Source: Polyangiaceae bacterium (GTDB taxonomy: Bacteria; Myxococcota_A; Polyangia; Polyangiales; Polyangiaceae). Taken from it: a stretch of 58,974 nt of DNA. The translations under genes were made by a program, and so were the position numbers. Below, in pieces: positions 15,724 through 25,500 of the stretch. Below the pieces are notes generated by a model, which had not been told where the DNA came from, searched no databases, and saw only the letters and a program-made list of their open reading frames with translations. The stretch lies in contig JAJDAH010000134.1 of NCBI GenBank assembly GCA_029261965.1, forward strand, positions 1-58,974, given 5' to 3'. How positions within the stretch are numbered: the stretch's first letter is position 1; each line of letters begins with the position of its first letter.

Positions 15724-18309
15724 ATGCTAGTCACCAGAAGAGCGTTTATCCAGAAGTCGGGCGTTGTCGCCGGTCTGGCCACAGTTGGGGGCAATCTGCC
15801 GGTCATCGCTAGGGCCGCCGCCGCGGCCAAGGGCCGGGGCGCCGCCGCGGCCGCAAACTACGTGAAGTCCACTTGCGTGCACTGCGTCCAGTTCTGCGGC
15901 ATCTCGGTGAAGATGGAGAACGGAATCATCCGCACCATCTATCCCGATCAGGCCCGCGGCGATTATTACAATAAGGGCATCTGCCCCAAGGGTGTCGCGG
16001 GCGGGTTCAACACCTACAACCCGTACCGGGTCAAGGCGCCCATGAAGCGGACCAACCCTGAAAAGGGTGTCAACGAGGATCCGCGGTGGGTCGAGATCTC
16101 GTGGGATGAGGCCTTCGACGCGATCGCCGCGCGACTCAACAAGATCAAGAAGGAGGATCCGCGCAAGCTGATCTGGCAGCACGGTCACGGCAAGTACCTG
16201 ATCGGCGATAAGTTTCCGAAGGCGTTCGCCAAGGCCTTCGGTACGCCGAACCTGGTGCACCGCACGACGGTGTGCGAGGCCGCCCGCCACGTCGCCGACG
16301 AGGTAACCTGGGGTTACCACGGGTTCCTGCCCGACGTCAGCCACTGCAAGATGCTGCTGAACTTCGGCGGCAACTACCTCGAGGGCGGCCAGTGGGGACG
16401 CTGGCTGGACCACAGCACGGCGGACGCCAAGGAGCGGGGCCTCAAGATCGTCGTCGTCGAACCGAGGCTGTCCCATTGCGCCGCCAAGGCCGATGAATGG
16501 ATTCCCGTCCGTCCCGGCAAGGACGTGGTGCTTATGCTGGGCATGGCCAAGGTCCTTATCGACAAGGGCCTGATCGACGAGGCCTTCCTCACCACCACCA
16601 CCAATGCGCCCGACCTGGTTGGCGAAGACGGCAACGTGCTTAGCACCGCCGATGGCAAGCCGCTTGTGTACGACAGCGTGAGCAAGAGCGCCAAGCCCTT
16701 CACCGCCGGCGTCATGCCGACTCTTCGGGGCACCTACACGGTGAACGGTAAGCCCTATAAGACGGCGTTCGAGCTGTTCGTTGAGAGCCTCAAGGACATC
16801 ACGCCCGCCTATGTGGAGACGGTCGCGGACGTCCCGGCGGCAACCGTCGAGCGGCTGGCGACGGAATTCGGCGAGGCGGCGACGATCGGTGCCACCATCA
16901 CCTTGGACGGCCACGTTCTGCGCCACCGGCCGGTCGCCATCTATACCTTCCGCGGCTTGGCTGCCAAGCAGTTCGGTGTGCAGAACTGGCGCACCGGCCT
17001 GATCCTGCAGATGCTGGTCGGCTGTGTCGATGCGGTGGGTGGAATTAACCTGCACAGCGTCTACAAGTCGCCCAAGTACCTGAAGCCGTCGAAGGCCGAG
17101 TATCCGCCCAAGCGGGTCGACCTGCAGACCAGTGTGTACTTCCCTCATGCCACTCACAACGTGGCGCAACAGGTGGCGCTCACGCTGCTCGATCCCCAGG
17201 CCTACGGGCTCGAATACACGCCGGAGATGCAGATCTTCTATGCCACCAACCGGCCGTTCTCGGCGTCCGAGGGCTGGAAGCAGGTGGACGGAATGAAGCC
17301 GACCTTCAACGTCGTCATCGACATCGTGATGAGCGAGGCGGCGTGGATGGCGGACATCGTCCTGCCCGACCTGACGTACCTGGAATCGTGGCACTTCTCG
17401 CCGACGCGCTACACGCCGACAACGAAGCACAGCGCCATCCGCCAGCCGGTGGCCAACGTCTACAACCTGCCCCACGACGCCTACTCGATTCTCTGGGAGC
17501 TGGCCAAGCGGGTCGGCGTTCGGGACAAGTACATCGAGAACGTCAACAAGGCATGGGGGCTCAAGAAGCACCCGATGGAGCCGGGCCGCGACTACACCGC
17601 GCGCGAGGCGGTCGAGCTCATCTGGCTGGAGAAGACCAAGGACAAGAAGCCATTCGCCTACGCCCTCGAGCACGGTTTCCTCGGTAAGAAGCTCAAGGTC
17701 GAGGACACCTACCTCAAGGGCGTCGAGAAACAGTTCAAGGGGCCCGATAAGCCGAAGATGTACTTCTATGCCGAGCAGCTGGTCGGCAGCTACGCCAACG
17801 TCAAGAAGGCGGTCGAGAAGAACGGTATCAAGAACATCGATCTCGCGGCCTACAAGATCGCGCTGTCACCGCTGCCCCTGAAGGAGCATGCCTTCCCAAC
17901 GCCGCACGTTGAGGCGACCGATTTTCCGCTCTACCTGATCACCTACAAGCGGATGTACCGCAACCAGGGCGGCAACACGGCCCTGAACCCGATCCTCAAC
18001 GCCCTCGGCGACACCGATGAGAACTGGGTGGCCATCAATTCGGCCACCGCCAAGAGCCTGGGCATCGCGGACCGCGGCCAGGTGGTCATCGAGACCCGCG
18101 TTGGTAAGGTCCAGGGCATGGCCCGGCTCAGCCAGGGCATCCGGCCGGACACCGTGGCCGTCTCCTACCACTACGGTCAGTGGAGCGGCGGGATGCCGGC
18201 CTCGGCGCGCAAGGGCATCTGGATCAATTCGGTGCTGGAGCTCCATCCCGACGTGGTTTCGGGCATGAACAGCTTCAACGACACCAAATGCAAAGTCTAC
18301 AAGGCATAG
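15724..18309 (+). CDS. molybdopterin oxidoreductase catalytic subunit (DMSO reductase superfamily)
   Basis: 861-residue Mo/W-bisMGD enzyme. The N terminus has a twin-arginine motif (TRRAFIQ) and hydrophobic stretch, so it is exported folded by Tat. A [4Fe-4S] site is formed by Cys51, Cys54, Cys58 and Cys87, and Cys184 (TTVCEAARH) is the likely Mo ligand. The PMKRTNPEKG...WVEISWDEA segment resembles the ArrA/PadB/acetylene-hydratase branch more than nitrate or formate enzymes. The substrate is unknown. ATG at 15724 is chosen because GGGGG lies eight bases upstream and the Tat signal starts there. First gene of a four-gene operon. Confidence 0.92.
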   Translation: MLVTRRAFIQKSGVVAGLATVGGNLPVIARAAAAAKGRGAAAAANYVKSTCVHCVQFCGISVKMENGIIRTIYPDQARGDYYNKGICPKGVAGGFNTYNPYRVKAPMKRTNPEKGVNEDPRWVEISWDEAFDAIAARLNKIKKEDPRKLIWQHGHGKYLIGDKFPKAFAKAFGTPNLVHRTTVCEAARHVADEVTWGYHGFLPDVSHCKMLLNFGGNYLEGGQWGRWLDHSTADAKERGLKIVVVEPRLSHCAAKADEWIPVRPGKDVVLMLGMAKVLIDKGLIDEAFLTTTTNAPDLVGEDGNVLSTADGKPLVYDSVSKSAKPFTAGVMPTLRGTYTVNGKPYKTAFELFVESLKDITPAYVETVADVPAATVERLATEFGEAATIGATITLDGHVLRHRPVAIYTFRGLAAKQFGVQNWRTGLILQMLVGCVDAVGGINLHSVYKSPKYLKPSKAEYPPKRVDLQTSVYFPHATHNVAQQVALTLLDPQAYGLEYTPEMQIFYATNRPFSASEGWKQVDGMKPTFNVVIDIVMSEAAWMADIVLPDLTYLESWHFSPTRYTPTTKHSAIRQPVANVYNLPHDAYSILWELAKRVGVRDKYIENVNKAWGLKKHPMEPGRDYTAREAVELIWLEKTKDKKPFAYALEHGFLGKKLKVEDTYLKGVEKQFKGPDKPKMYFYAEQLVGSYANVKKAVEKNGIKNIDLAAYKIALSPLPLKEHAFPTPHVEATDFPLYLITYKRMYRNQGGNTALNPILNALGDTDENWVAINSATAKSLGIADRGQVVIETRVGKVQGMARLSQGIRPDTVAVSYHYGQWSGGMPASARKGIWINSVLELHPDVVSGMNSFNDTKCKVYKA

Positions 18310-18322
18310 AGGGGTACGCAGC

Positions 18323-19018
18323 ATGACCAGGTATGTCCGTCTGATCGACACAGAACGGTGCATGGGCTGTCGCGCCTGCGTTGCCGCCTGTTACACCGAG
18401 AACTATTTCACGCCGGATGCGCCGTGGAACGTGGTCGTCGAGCACGAGATCGGGACCTACCCGAACACCCAACTCGCGTTCATACCGGTGAACTGCATGC
18501 ATTGCGAGGATCCGCCCTGTATGACGGTCTGCGACGAGATCGGGGTACACGCGATCACCAAGAATGAGTTCGGAGTTGTCCTCATTGACTACGACAAGTG
18601 CATCGGCTGCAAGTACTGCGTGGCGGCTTGCCCCTACGGCGTACCCCAGTACAACGAAAGCCTGAAGCAGCTATACCCGGAGGCGGAGGCGGCGACGACT
18701 CCTTACGAGCAAGTCGACTACGCCGACCGTCACCCCACCCACCAGAAGAAGGCGAAGGTGGTGGAGAAATGCACCATGTGCTGGCACAAGCTGGAGGCGG
18801 CGATGGAGGCCGGCAAGGCCGACCGCATCGGCAAGGACCCCGAGTACACCCCCAGTTGCGACTTGGTCTGCCCGGTGCAGGCGCGGATCTTCGGCGATAT
18901 CGACGATCCCAACAGCGAGGTCGCCAAGCAGATCGGGGCCAAGAAGGCCGCCCAGATCAAGAAGGAATACGGAACGCGCCCGCAAGTCTATTATGTCCTG
19001 GAAGGAGGCGACTTCTGA
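18323..19018 (+). CDS. four-cluster ferredoxin subunit of the molybdoenzyme
   Basis: 231-residue electron-transfer subunit of the DmsB/PsrB/NrfC type. Four cysteine groups for [4Fe-4S] clusters are visible: CMGCRACVAAC at residues 13-23, CMHCEDPPCMTVC, CIGCKYCVAACPYG, and CTMC completed by the later C..VCP. It lacks its own signal peptide and is probably exported with the Tat-carrying catalytic subunit. It begins 13 bp after the catalytic gene with GAGGGG as ribosome binding site, and its stop overlaps the next start (TGATG). Confidence 0.93.
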   Translation: MTRYVRLIDTERCMGCRACVAACYTENYFTPDAPWNVVVEHEIGTYPNTQLAFIPVNCMHCEDPPCMTVCDEIGVHAITKNEFGVVLIDYDKCIGCKYCVAACPYGVPQYNESLKQLYPEAEAATTPYEQVDYADRHPTHQKKAKVVEKCTMCWHKLEAAMEAGKADRIGKDPEYTPSCDLVCPVQARIFGDIDDPNSEVAKQIGAKKAAQIKKEYGTRPQVYYVLEGGDF

Positions 19019-19377
19019 TGACCAAGATCCTCTTTTTCCTTACGGTCGCAGCGGTCGTTATGCCGGCCTTTGCGGCCGATTCTCTGGATTTGTCTGAAGT
19101 TGCGAAAGACATTCAAAAGGGCAAGGTCGACGTCGGCACCGAATACTCGATGAGCTTCGGCACGGGTCGTTTCCACAATATCCACGCGAACACCCTGGGG
19201 CTGAACTGCGAAAGCTGCCACGGCGGAACCGAGTACCAACCGGATTTCATCCTATTGCGCAAATACGAGGATGATACGAGCGGGTCGCCCGGCAAAGTCG
19301 ACCAGAGCTCATGCTTGGGATGCCACACGGCCGGTGGCATAGCGACGACATTGTACAACGGCCGAGCAACCAAGTGA
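19018..19377 (+). CDS. small diheme cytochrome c
   Basis: 119-residue periplasmic c-type cytochrome. A Sec signal peptide (TKILFFLTVAAVVMPAFAA, cleavage near residue 19-20) is followed by two haem sites: CESCH at 64-68 and CLGCH at 99-103. No membrane anchor is present in the mature part. It overlaps the ferredoxin gene by one base and the chaperone gene by four, so it is tightly built into the operon and is the likely electron partner that replaces the usual membrane-bound quinone-reactive subunit. Family not recognised beyond class. Confidence 0.88.
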   Translation: MTKILFFLTVAAVVMPAFAADSLDLSEVAKDIQKGKVDVGTEYSMSFGTGRFHNIHANTLGLNCESCHGGTEYQPDFILLRKYEDDTSGSPGKVDQSSCLGCHTAGGIATTLYNGRATK

Positions 19378-20048
19378 GCGGTGTCGAGCGGTTGGCGGAG
19401 GTCGCACGGGAACGCAGCCAGGTCTATTGGTTCCTGAGCACCTTCTACACGACCCGGCCCGACGCCCGTTTCTTCGCCGATCTTGCCGGGCGGGTCGCAG
19501 CCCTGGAGGCGGCCGGTACGGACCCCGCTGGCGAAGGGGTCGACCATCTCCGCAGCGCGCTGAATGAACCCGACGCCGGCGGGCTCGCGGAGCGTCTCAC
19601 GGTCGAATACACGCGCCTCTTTCGTGGGTTGAGCGCCAATTACGGCCCACCGCCGCCTTATGAATCCTTGTACCGCGGATCGCAGCTCATGGGCGAAGTG
19701 ACGGCGGCCGTCATGGCGCGGTATGCGGCCGCCGGTTTCGGCGTCATCGACGAAGACCTCGGACCGCAAGATCACATCGGCGCTGAGCTTAAGTTCATGG
19801 CCCTGCTCTGCCACGACGAGATCGCAGCGTGGGAACGTGCGGATCGCGATGCGGCGGCCCGTAGCTGGAAGCTACAACGAGAGTTTCTGGCCAAACACCT
19901 GTTGCGATGGGTCCCGGCATACTGCCGCCGGCTCCAAGAGGAAAGCGTCGAACGGTTTTACATCGGCGCCGCGTTGCTCACCGAACACGCGGTTATCGCG
20001 GACAACGGGGTTCTTGACGATCTCTTGATGACGGCCGAGGCTGAGTAG
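19374..20048 (+). CDS. TorD/DmsD-family redox enzyme chaperone
   Basis: 224-residue, all-helical cytoplasmic chaperone of the TorD family, which binds the Tat signal or apo-form of a molybdoenzyme and supports cofactor insertion before export. Family hallmarks include EYTRLFRGLSANYGPPPPYESLYRG and the later PQDHIGAELKFMALLCHDE. The start is a GTG at 19374 overlapping the cytochrome stop (GTGA). Its dedicated client is presumably the catalytic subunit encoded at 15724. Confidence 0.88.
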   Translation: MSGVERLAEVARERSQVYWFLSTFYTTRPDARFFADLAGRVAALEAAGTDPAGEGVDHLRSALNEPDAGGLAERLTVEYTRLFRGLSANYGPPPPYESLYRGSQLMGEVTAAVMARYAAAGFGVIDEDLGPQDHIGAELKFMALLCHDEIAAWERADRDAAARSWKLQREFLAKHLLRWVPAYCRRLQEESVERFYIGAALLTEHAVIADNGVLDDLLMTAEAE

Positions 20049-20160
20049 CCTCGAGCGCGCGCTTCGGGCGGCCCGTTTCCGTGTGTGTCACCGATGATCG
20101 CTACGCTGTCGAGGCCCACCCAAGCATCGAGGAACGCTGACACCCGGGCGAATCGCGCGC

Positions 20161-20409
20161 ATGATAGCGGCCATGTCCGCGAAACTGGCCGCCTGGTCGA
20201 TCCTGATCCTGGGCTTTGTTCTGCCGCTGTGTCACGTCGCCCTGTCGCGGCGAAGCGGTCCCTGGACTCCGCCGCCGGGCTCTCGTTGTCCGATGGGGCC
20301 CCGGGTGGGCTGGTTGGTGATGGTTTTGTTGCTGGGACCGATCGGCTGGCTGCTCTATTGGCGCTCACGCCCCCGGACCCGCCGGCCCGACAGACGTCTT
20401 AGGTCTTGA
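20161..20409 (+). CDS. small two-TM membrane protein
   Basis: 82 residues (78 if the second ATG at 20173 is used). Two hydrophobic segments are visible: residues 8-27 and about 49-68 (VGWLVMVLLLGPIGWLLYW), the second resembling the PLDc_N-type short helix followed by arginines. Function unknown. The Shine-Dalgarno is weak, and the 3' end overlaps the convergent DUF1192 gene by 11 bp, so the call is tentative. Confidence 0.5.
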   Translation: MIAAMSAKLAAWSILILGFVLPLCHVALSRRSGPWTPPPGSRCPMGPRVGWLVMVLLLGPIGWLLYWRSRPRTRRPDRRLRS

Positions 20410-20581
20410 AGAACGATTGGGCGCCGGTGAGATAGGACTTCTTGCTTTCGATCTTGGCCCTGACCCGCGCCGCCTCGGTCTCTAACTCCTCGAGATAGCT
20501 CTCCAGATCCTCGACCCCCATGAGGTCCAAATCCTTGGGCTTCGCCGCTTTTTTGCGTGGCTCCAGGTCCTCCGGATCCAT
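20399..20581 (-). CDS. DUF1192 family protein
   Basis: 60-residue protein of the alphaproteobacterial DUF1192 family, function unknown. After a charged N terminus it carries the signature LMGVEDLESYLEELETEAARVRAKIESKKS, predicted to be a coiled coil, and ends AQSFFKT. GAGAGGCGGG precedes the ATG. Divergent from the quinone oxidoreductase gene at 20671. Confidence 0.85.
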   Translation of the reverse strand: MDPEDLEPRKKAAKPKDLDLMGVEDLESYLEELETEAARVRAKIESKKSYLTGAQSFFKT

Positions 20582-20670
20582 GATCCCGCCTCTCCGAACC
20601 GTGTCTTGTCAGCTCCGCCATGCCATATTAGACCTTCGCCCAGCACAATCCAAATGTACGGAGACAGCCC

Positions 20671-21678
20671 ATGACCGGCGCCCTGCCCAGGACCATGACC
20701 GCGATCGAGATCCAGTCTCCGGGCGGCCCCGAGGCGCTGGTCCCGGCCGACCGCCCGGTCCCGACGCCGGGCGCGGGGGAGGTGCTGATCCAAGTCGCGG
20801 CGGCCGGGATCAACCGGCCGGACATCTTGCAGCGGACGGGCAACTATCCGCCCCCGCCCGGCGCCTCGGACATTCCGGGCCTCGAGATCGCCGGGCCGAT
20901 CGTCGCGCTTGGCGAGAATGCGGGGGACCTGAAGCTCGGCGATACCGTCACGGCCTTGGTCACGGGCGGCGGCTATGCCGAATACTGCGCGGCCCCGGCG
21001 GCCCAGTGCCTGCCCATACCCAAAGGACTGAGCCTTACCGAGGCGGCCGGTATCCCCGAGACCTTCTTCACGGTCTGGAGCAACGTGTTCGATCGCGGCG
21101 GCCTGAAAGCCGGTGAGAGCTTTCTGGTCCACGGCGGGTCCTCGGGCATCGGCACGACCGCGATTCAGTTGGCCAAAGCCATGGGCGCGCGGGTCTTCGC
21201 GACAGCGGGTTCGGCCGAGAAATGCCGGGCCTGCGAAGGGCTCGGCGCCGAACGCGCGATCAATTACCGCGAGGAAGATTTTGTCGCGGTCGTGAAAGAG
21301 GCCACCGGCGACGGCGTCGACGTCGTCCTGGACATGGTGGGCGGCGATTACATTCAGCGCAATATCAAGGCCCTGGCGCCGGACGGACGGCTTTGCTTCA
21401 TCGCCTTCTTGGGCGGTTCGGCCGCCGAAGTCGATTTCCTGCCGGTCATGCTGAAGCGTTTGACGGTCACCGGCTCGACCCTGCGGGCGCGCGATGTCGC
21501 CTTCAAAGGCGCGATTGCCCAGGCTTTGAGCGAGAAAGTCTGGCCCTTGATCGAGGCTGGCCAGGTCAAACCGGTGATTCACCAAACCTTTCCGCTGGCC
21601 CAGGCCGCCGAGGCCCACCGCCTGATGGAAACCAGCGGGCATATCGGCAAGATCGTTTTGACGACAGACGTCAAATAG
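20671..21678 (+). CDS. NAD(P)H-quinone oxidoreductase, PIG3 type
   Basis: 335-residue zinc-free medium-chain reductase of the TP53I3/PIG3 subgroup. The GroES-like domain contains NRPDILQRTGNYPPPPG, a subgroup hallmark, and the Rossmann domain has VHGGSSGIGTTAIQLAKAMGA. It probably performs one-electron or hydride reduction of quinones with NADPH in the cytosol. GGAG lies seven to eight bases before the ATG. It is a distant paralogue of the gene at 9894-10877. Confidence 0.9.
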   Translation: MTGALPRTMTAIEIQSPGGPEALVPADRPVPTPGAGEVLIQVAAAGINRPDILQRTGNYPPPPGASDIPGLEIAGPIVALGENAGDLKLGDTVTALVTGGGYAEYCAAPAAQCLPIPKGLSLTEAAGIPETFFTVWSNVFDRGGLKAGESFLVHGGSSGIGTTAIQLAKAMGARVFATAGSAEKCRACEGLGAERAINYREEDFVAVVKEATGDGVDVVLDMVGGDYIQRNIKALAPDGRLCFIAFLGGSAAEVDFLPVMLKRLTVTGSTLRARDVAFKGAIAQALSEKVWPLIEAGQVKPVIHQTFPLAQAAEAHRLMETSGHIGKIVLTTDVK

Positions 21679-21858
21679 GGAAGGTCTCCAAAACGAAAAT
21701 AGGCGCTCAGAGCCTGTCGAGAGCGCCGTATATGCCTTTTTTCGGCTTGGCCCCTACCTATATTCAGAGTATCCAACGGCATCCCTGATATCGCGTCCCA
21801 GGTTTGAAAAGCGGCGCGGCGCCGGCGCTTGACCGCCCGGCGCACGGAAGGAGGATTT

Positions 21859-22479
21859 ATGGTTCAACCCCTTATGCCCAAGGCGACGGCCGTGTGGCTG
21901 GTCGAGAATACGACGCTGACCTTCGATCAGATCGCGGATTTCTGCGACCTGCATCCGCTCGAGGTCCAGGGCATCGCCGACGACGAGGTCGCGATCGGCA
22001 TTCAGGGCATCGATCCGACAAGCAATAATCAACTAACCCGCGAAGAGATCGAGCGCTGCCAGAGGGACCCCAAGGCCAGTCTAAAAGCGGCCAAGCGGGA
22101 ACTGCCGCCGCCGAAAAAGCGGACCAAGGGGCCGCGCTATACGCCGGTCGCGAAGCGCCAGGATAAGCCCGATGGGATCGCCTGGCTTGCGCGCCACCAC
22201 CCGGAGCTGAAGGATTCGCAGATCGCCAAGTTGATCGGCACAACCAAGAACACGATCCAGGCCATACGCGATCGCAGCCACTGGAATTCGCAGAACATCC
22301 GGCCCCGCGATCCGGTGCTGCTTGGCTTGTGCAGCCAGGGCGATCTGAACGCCGCGGTCGTCAAGGCGCGCCGCGCCGCCGAACGCGCCGGAATCACGCT
22401 TCCCGCGCCGGTCGAGGTCGAGCACACGCCCGAGCCGGAGCCCTCGACGGAAAAGGACCCCTACGGCCTGTTTCGCTGA
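21859..22479 (+). CDS. trcR: TrcR, DUF1013 RNA-polymerase-associated cell-cycle regulator
   Basis: 206-residue DUF1013 protein. The family is specific to Alphaproteobacteria, and in Caulobacter the member TrcR has been reported to travel with RNA polymerase and affect cell-cycle transcription. Recognisable parts are the N-terminal HTH-like MPKATAVWLVENTTLTFDQIA, the CDLHPLEVQGIAD segment and the second helical region DGIAWLARHHPELKDSQIAKLIGTT..TI. The ATG at 21859 is chosen because GGAGGATTT lies directly before it. An intrinsic terminator follows at 22503-22533. Confidence 0.88.
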   Translation: MVQPLMPKATAVWLVENTTLTFDQIADFCDLHPLEVQGIADDEVAIGIQGIDPTSNNQLTREEIERCQRDPKASLKAAKRELPPPKKRTKGPRYTPVAKRQDKPDGIAWLARHHPELKDSQIAKLIGTTKNTIQAIRDRSHWNSQNIRPRDPVLLGLCSQGDLNAAVVKARRAAERAGITLPAPVEVEHTPEPEPSTEKDPYGLFR

Positions 22480-22502
22480 GCCGTTCGAGTTAAAGAAAAA
22501 TG

Positions 22503-22533
22503 CCCCGGGCCGCTCGCCCGGGGTTATTTTTTT
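22503..22533 (+). terminator. intrinsic terminator of trcR
   Basis: CCCCGGGC and GCCCGGGG pair in an eight-base stem with a five-base loop, followed by TTATTTTTTT. It lies between the convergent trcR and RND genes. Confidence 0.9.
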
Positions 22534-22546
22534 GTCGGTTGAGGTT

Positions 22547-25500
22547 CTAGGCCGCGCCGCTCGCCGAGACCTCCGGGGCAGCCGCGCCGTTCTCGTCACG
22601 GGCCAGGGTGGACAAGCCCAGATCGTGGAGGATGGCATAGAGCGCCGGAATGACGATCAGGATTAGCACGGTCGAGGCCATGAGGCCGAAGGCCAGAGAG
22701 GTGACCAGCGGAACCAGAATTTGCGCCTGCAGGCTTTGCTCGAATAGCAGCGGCGCCAAGCCGGCGATGGTCGTGAGCGAGGTCAGGAGAACCGGCCGGA
22801 AGCGGTCGCGGCTCGCTTGGCGCGCCGCCTCGTGCACTTCCCTGCCCTCGCCCGCACGCAGCTTCACGAAGGTCACCAGCAGGATAGAATCGTTCACGAC
22901 GATGCCGGCCAGGGACGCGTATCCCAGCATGCTCGGCATCGACAAGTCGAGCCCTAGCAGCAGATGCCCCCAGACAACGCCGATCAAGGCGAGCGGAATC
23001 GCCAGCATAACGATGAGCGGCTCGACATAATCCCGGAACTGAAAGCTGAGCAGGACAAAGACCCCGACCAACCCCAGAAGGAAGCCGCGCGCCATCGAGG
23101 CTTGGGTCTCGCCCTGCTCCGCCGTCTCGCCTTCGAGCGACAGGGTGACCCCAGGATAACGCGCGGCGAAATCGGGCAGGAAGCGCGACCGGGTGTCGGC
23201 CAGAATCTCGTTCAGGTTCCCGCTTTGCGGATCGATATCGCCGCGCACGCTTACGGTTCGGCGGCCGTCGATCCGGGCGATTCGGGCGAAACCACGCCCG
23301 ACATCGAGCGTCGCCACGGCGGAGAGGGGCACTTGCGCCCCGTCGGGTAAGGTCACCGAAAAATATTCCAGATCGGCCAGGCTGTCCTGATCGCCGGGCG
23401 CCAATTGAACATCGATCTCAAAACTTTCCGAACCGACCTGTATCTCGCTCGCCGTTGTGCCATGAAAAGCGGCGCGTAACTGCCCGGCGATCGCCGCCGC
23501 GTCGAGACCCAGGGCCGTGGCGCCCTCGCGCAACTTTAGGCGCAACTCCGGCTTGCCGGGGCGCAGATCGTCGCTGAGATCGAGCACGCCGGCATAGCGG
23601 CCGAGCCAGTCGGTGACCTCGTTCGCCGCGGCCTTGAGCGCCTGCAGATCGTCGCCTTGCAAGCGAACGTCGATGGGCACCCCGGCGGGACCGAACTGAG
23701 GCTCCTTAAACGCGAGCGAAACGACATCGGGGATAGTTCCGATTTCGGTGCGCCAGGCGTTGAGGATTTCGTCGATGCGCAAGCCGCGCAACTCACCGCT
23801 CAGAAGATCCGCGGTCACGGTCGCGACATGCGGACCCGATTCGAACGCATCCGCATTGAGATTGTATTGGACCAGGGTGCTCTCCACCAAGCGCGCCCCG
23901 CCGGGCAAGCCAGCGGACAGCGCCTCGTCGACCCGCTCGAGCGCACTTGCGATCCGGGCCACGGCCTCACGCGTGTGGGCCAAGGGCGTCCCCTGCGGCA
24001 ACAAAAGGCGCGCTTCGATCACGTCGCCGTCGAGGTCCGGGAAGGCGCGAAACTTCAGATGCCCGCCGGCGACCATGCTAAGCGAGGCCAGAAAGGCAAA
24101 AACAACCAGCCCGACCGTGAGATAGCGCCACCGCACCGCCAGATCCACCAAGCGGCCCAGGCCAGCCTCCTTGAAGCGCTCGAAGCCGCTGTCGAAGGCC
24201 TCGCGAAACCGGCCCCTAGGGGACTTCGCACCGGCGTGCTTCATGTGGTGCGGCAAGATCAGGAACGCTTCGATCAGGCTGACCGCCAAAGTTATGATCA
24301 AGACGATCGGCACAACACGCAGAACCTTACCGATATCGCCTTCGATAAAGGCCAAGGGCAGAAACACGCAAACCGAGGTAACGAATGACGACACCACACC
24401 GGCGGTGACCTGGGCGGTTCCCTCGACCGCCGCGTCGTGGGGCGAGCGCCCGGCGCGCAAGCGGCTGGCGATGTTCTCCGCGATGACGATCGAATCGTCC
24501 ATGATCAAACCGATCGCGATCAACAGCGCGACCATGGTCAACATGTTGATGGAGAGGCCAAACAGGGTCATGGCGAAGATCGACCCCATGAAGGAAACCG
24601 GCAGGCCCATCGCGACCCAGAACGAGACCCGGAACGAGAAGAACAGCCACATCGTCAGGAACACTAACAGCAAGCCCTGCCAGCCGTTCCTTCCCAACAT
24701 CCGAAGGCGATCTTCGACCACGGAGGCCGAATCGCGGGTTAGGGCCAGTACCACGGCCGGCGGCGCCCGTTGCCGCTCATCCTCGACAAAGGCTTCGACC
24801 GCCTGCTTGACCGAAATCGTATCCTGCGCCTTGGTCTTACTGACCTGCAGCAGCACCGCGCGCGTGCCGTTCCGGTAAACGCGCTCTTCATCCAACTCAA
24901 AGCGATCGGTGATGTCCGCTATCTGTCCCAAGCGTACTTCGGCGCCAGTTTTGCCGCCACGCACCACGAGGTCCCGATAGGCCCTTGGATCGCGCCGCTC
25001 ATCGGCAAAGCGAACCGTTACGTCGCGCTCGCTGGTTTCGATGGTGCCCGAGGGGCGGTCGACGTTTTGCCGTTCAACGATCGCGGCCACGTCCGAGACG
25101 CTCATGCCCAATTGCCGCAAGGCCGTGGTGTCCAGGGAAATACGAATCTGGCGTTCGGAAAAGCCCTGAATCTCGACCAGGGACACACCCGCGATAGTGG
25201 TCAGGCGATCCTTTAAGTTTTCGGCATAGACCTTGAGATCCGGTTCGGACATCGGCCCGCTGACCGCGATCGCGATCACCTTGTCGGTGCGGTTAAGCTC
25301 CCGGACCGTCGGCGCCTCCGCCAGATCGGGAAAGTCGTCTATGGCGTCGATCTCGGTTTTAACCTCGGCGATGAAACGCTCCAGGTTGCCGCCTTCAATC
25401 ATCTCGATGGTCGCCGAACCCAGTCCCTCGCGCGCCTCGCAACGTATCTCGAGCAGATCGGTAACGCCGTCGACCGCGTCCTCGAAACGTTGACAGATCG

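Noticed and set aside
15727-17673. 648-codon open frame antisense to the molybdoenzyme catalytic gene
   Set aside because: It mirrors a GC-rich gene, has no recognisable domain or ribosome binding site, and the sense protein is plainly functional.
18598-19377. 259-codon frame that appears to fuse a ferredoxin-region peptide with the cytochrome
   Set aside because: The first 140 codons are out of frame with the ferredoxin gene; the signal peptide and ribosome binding context place the true cytochrome start at 19018.
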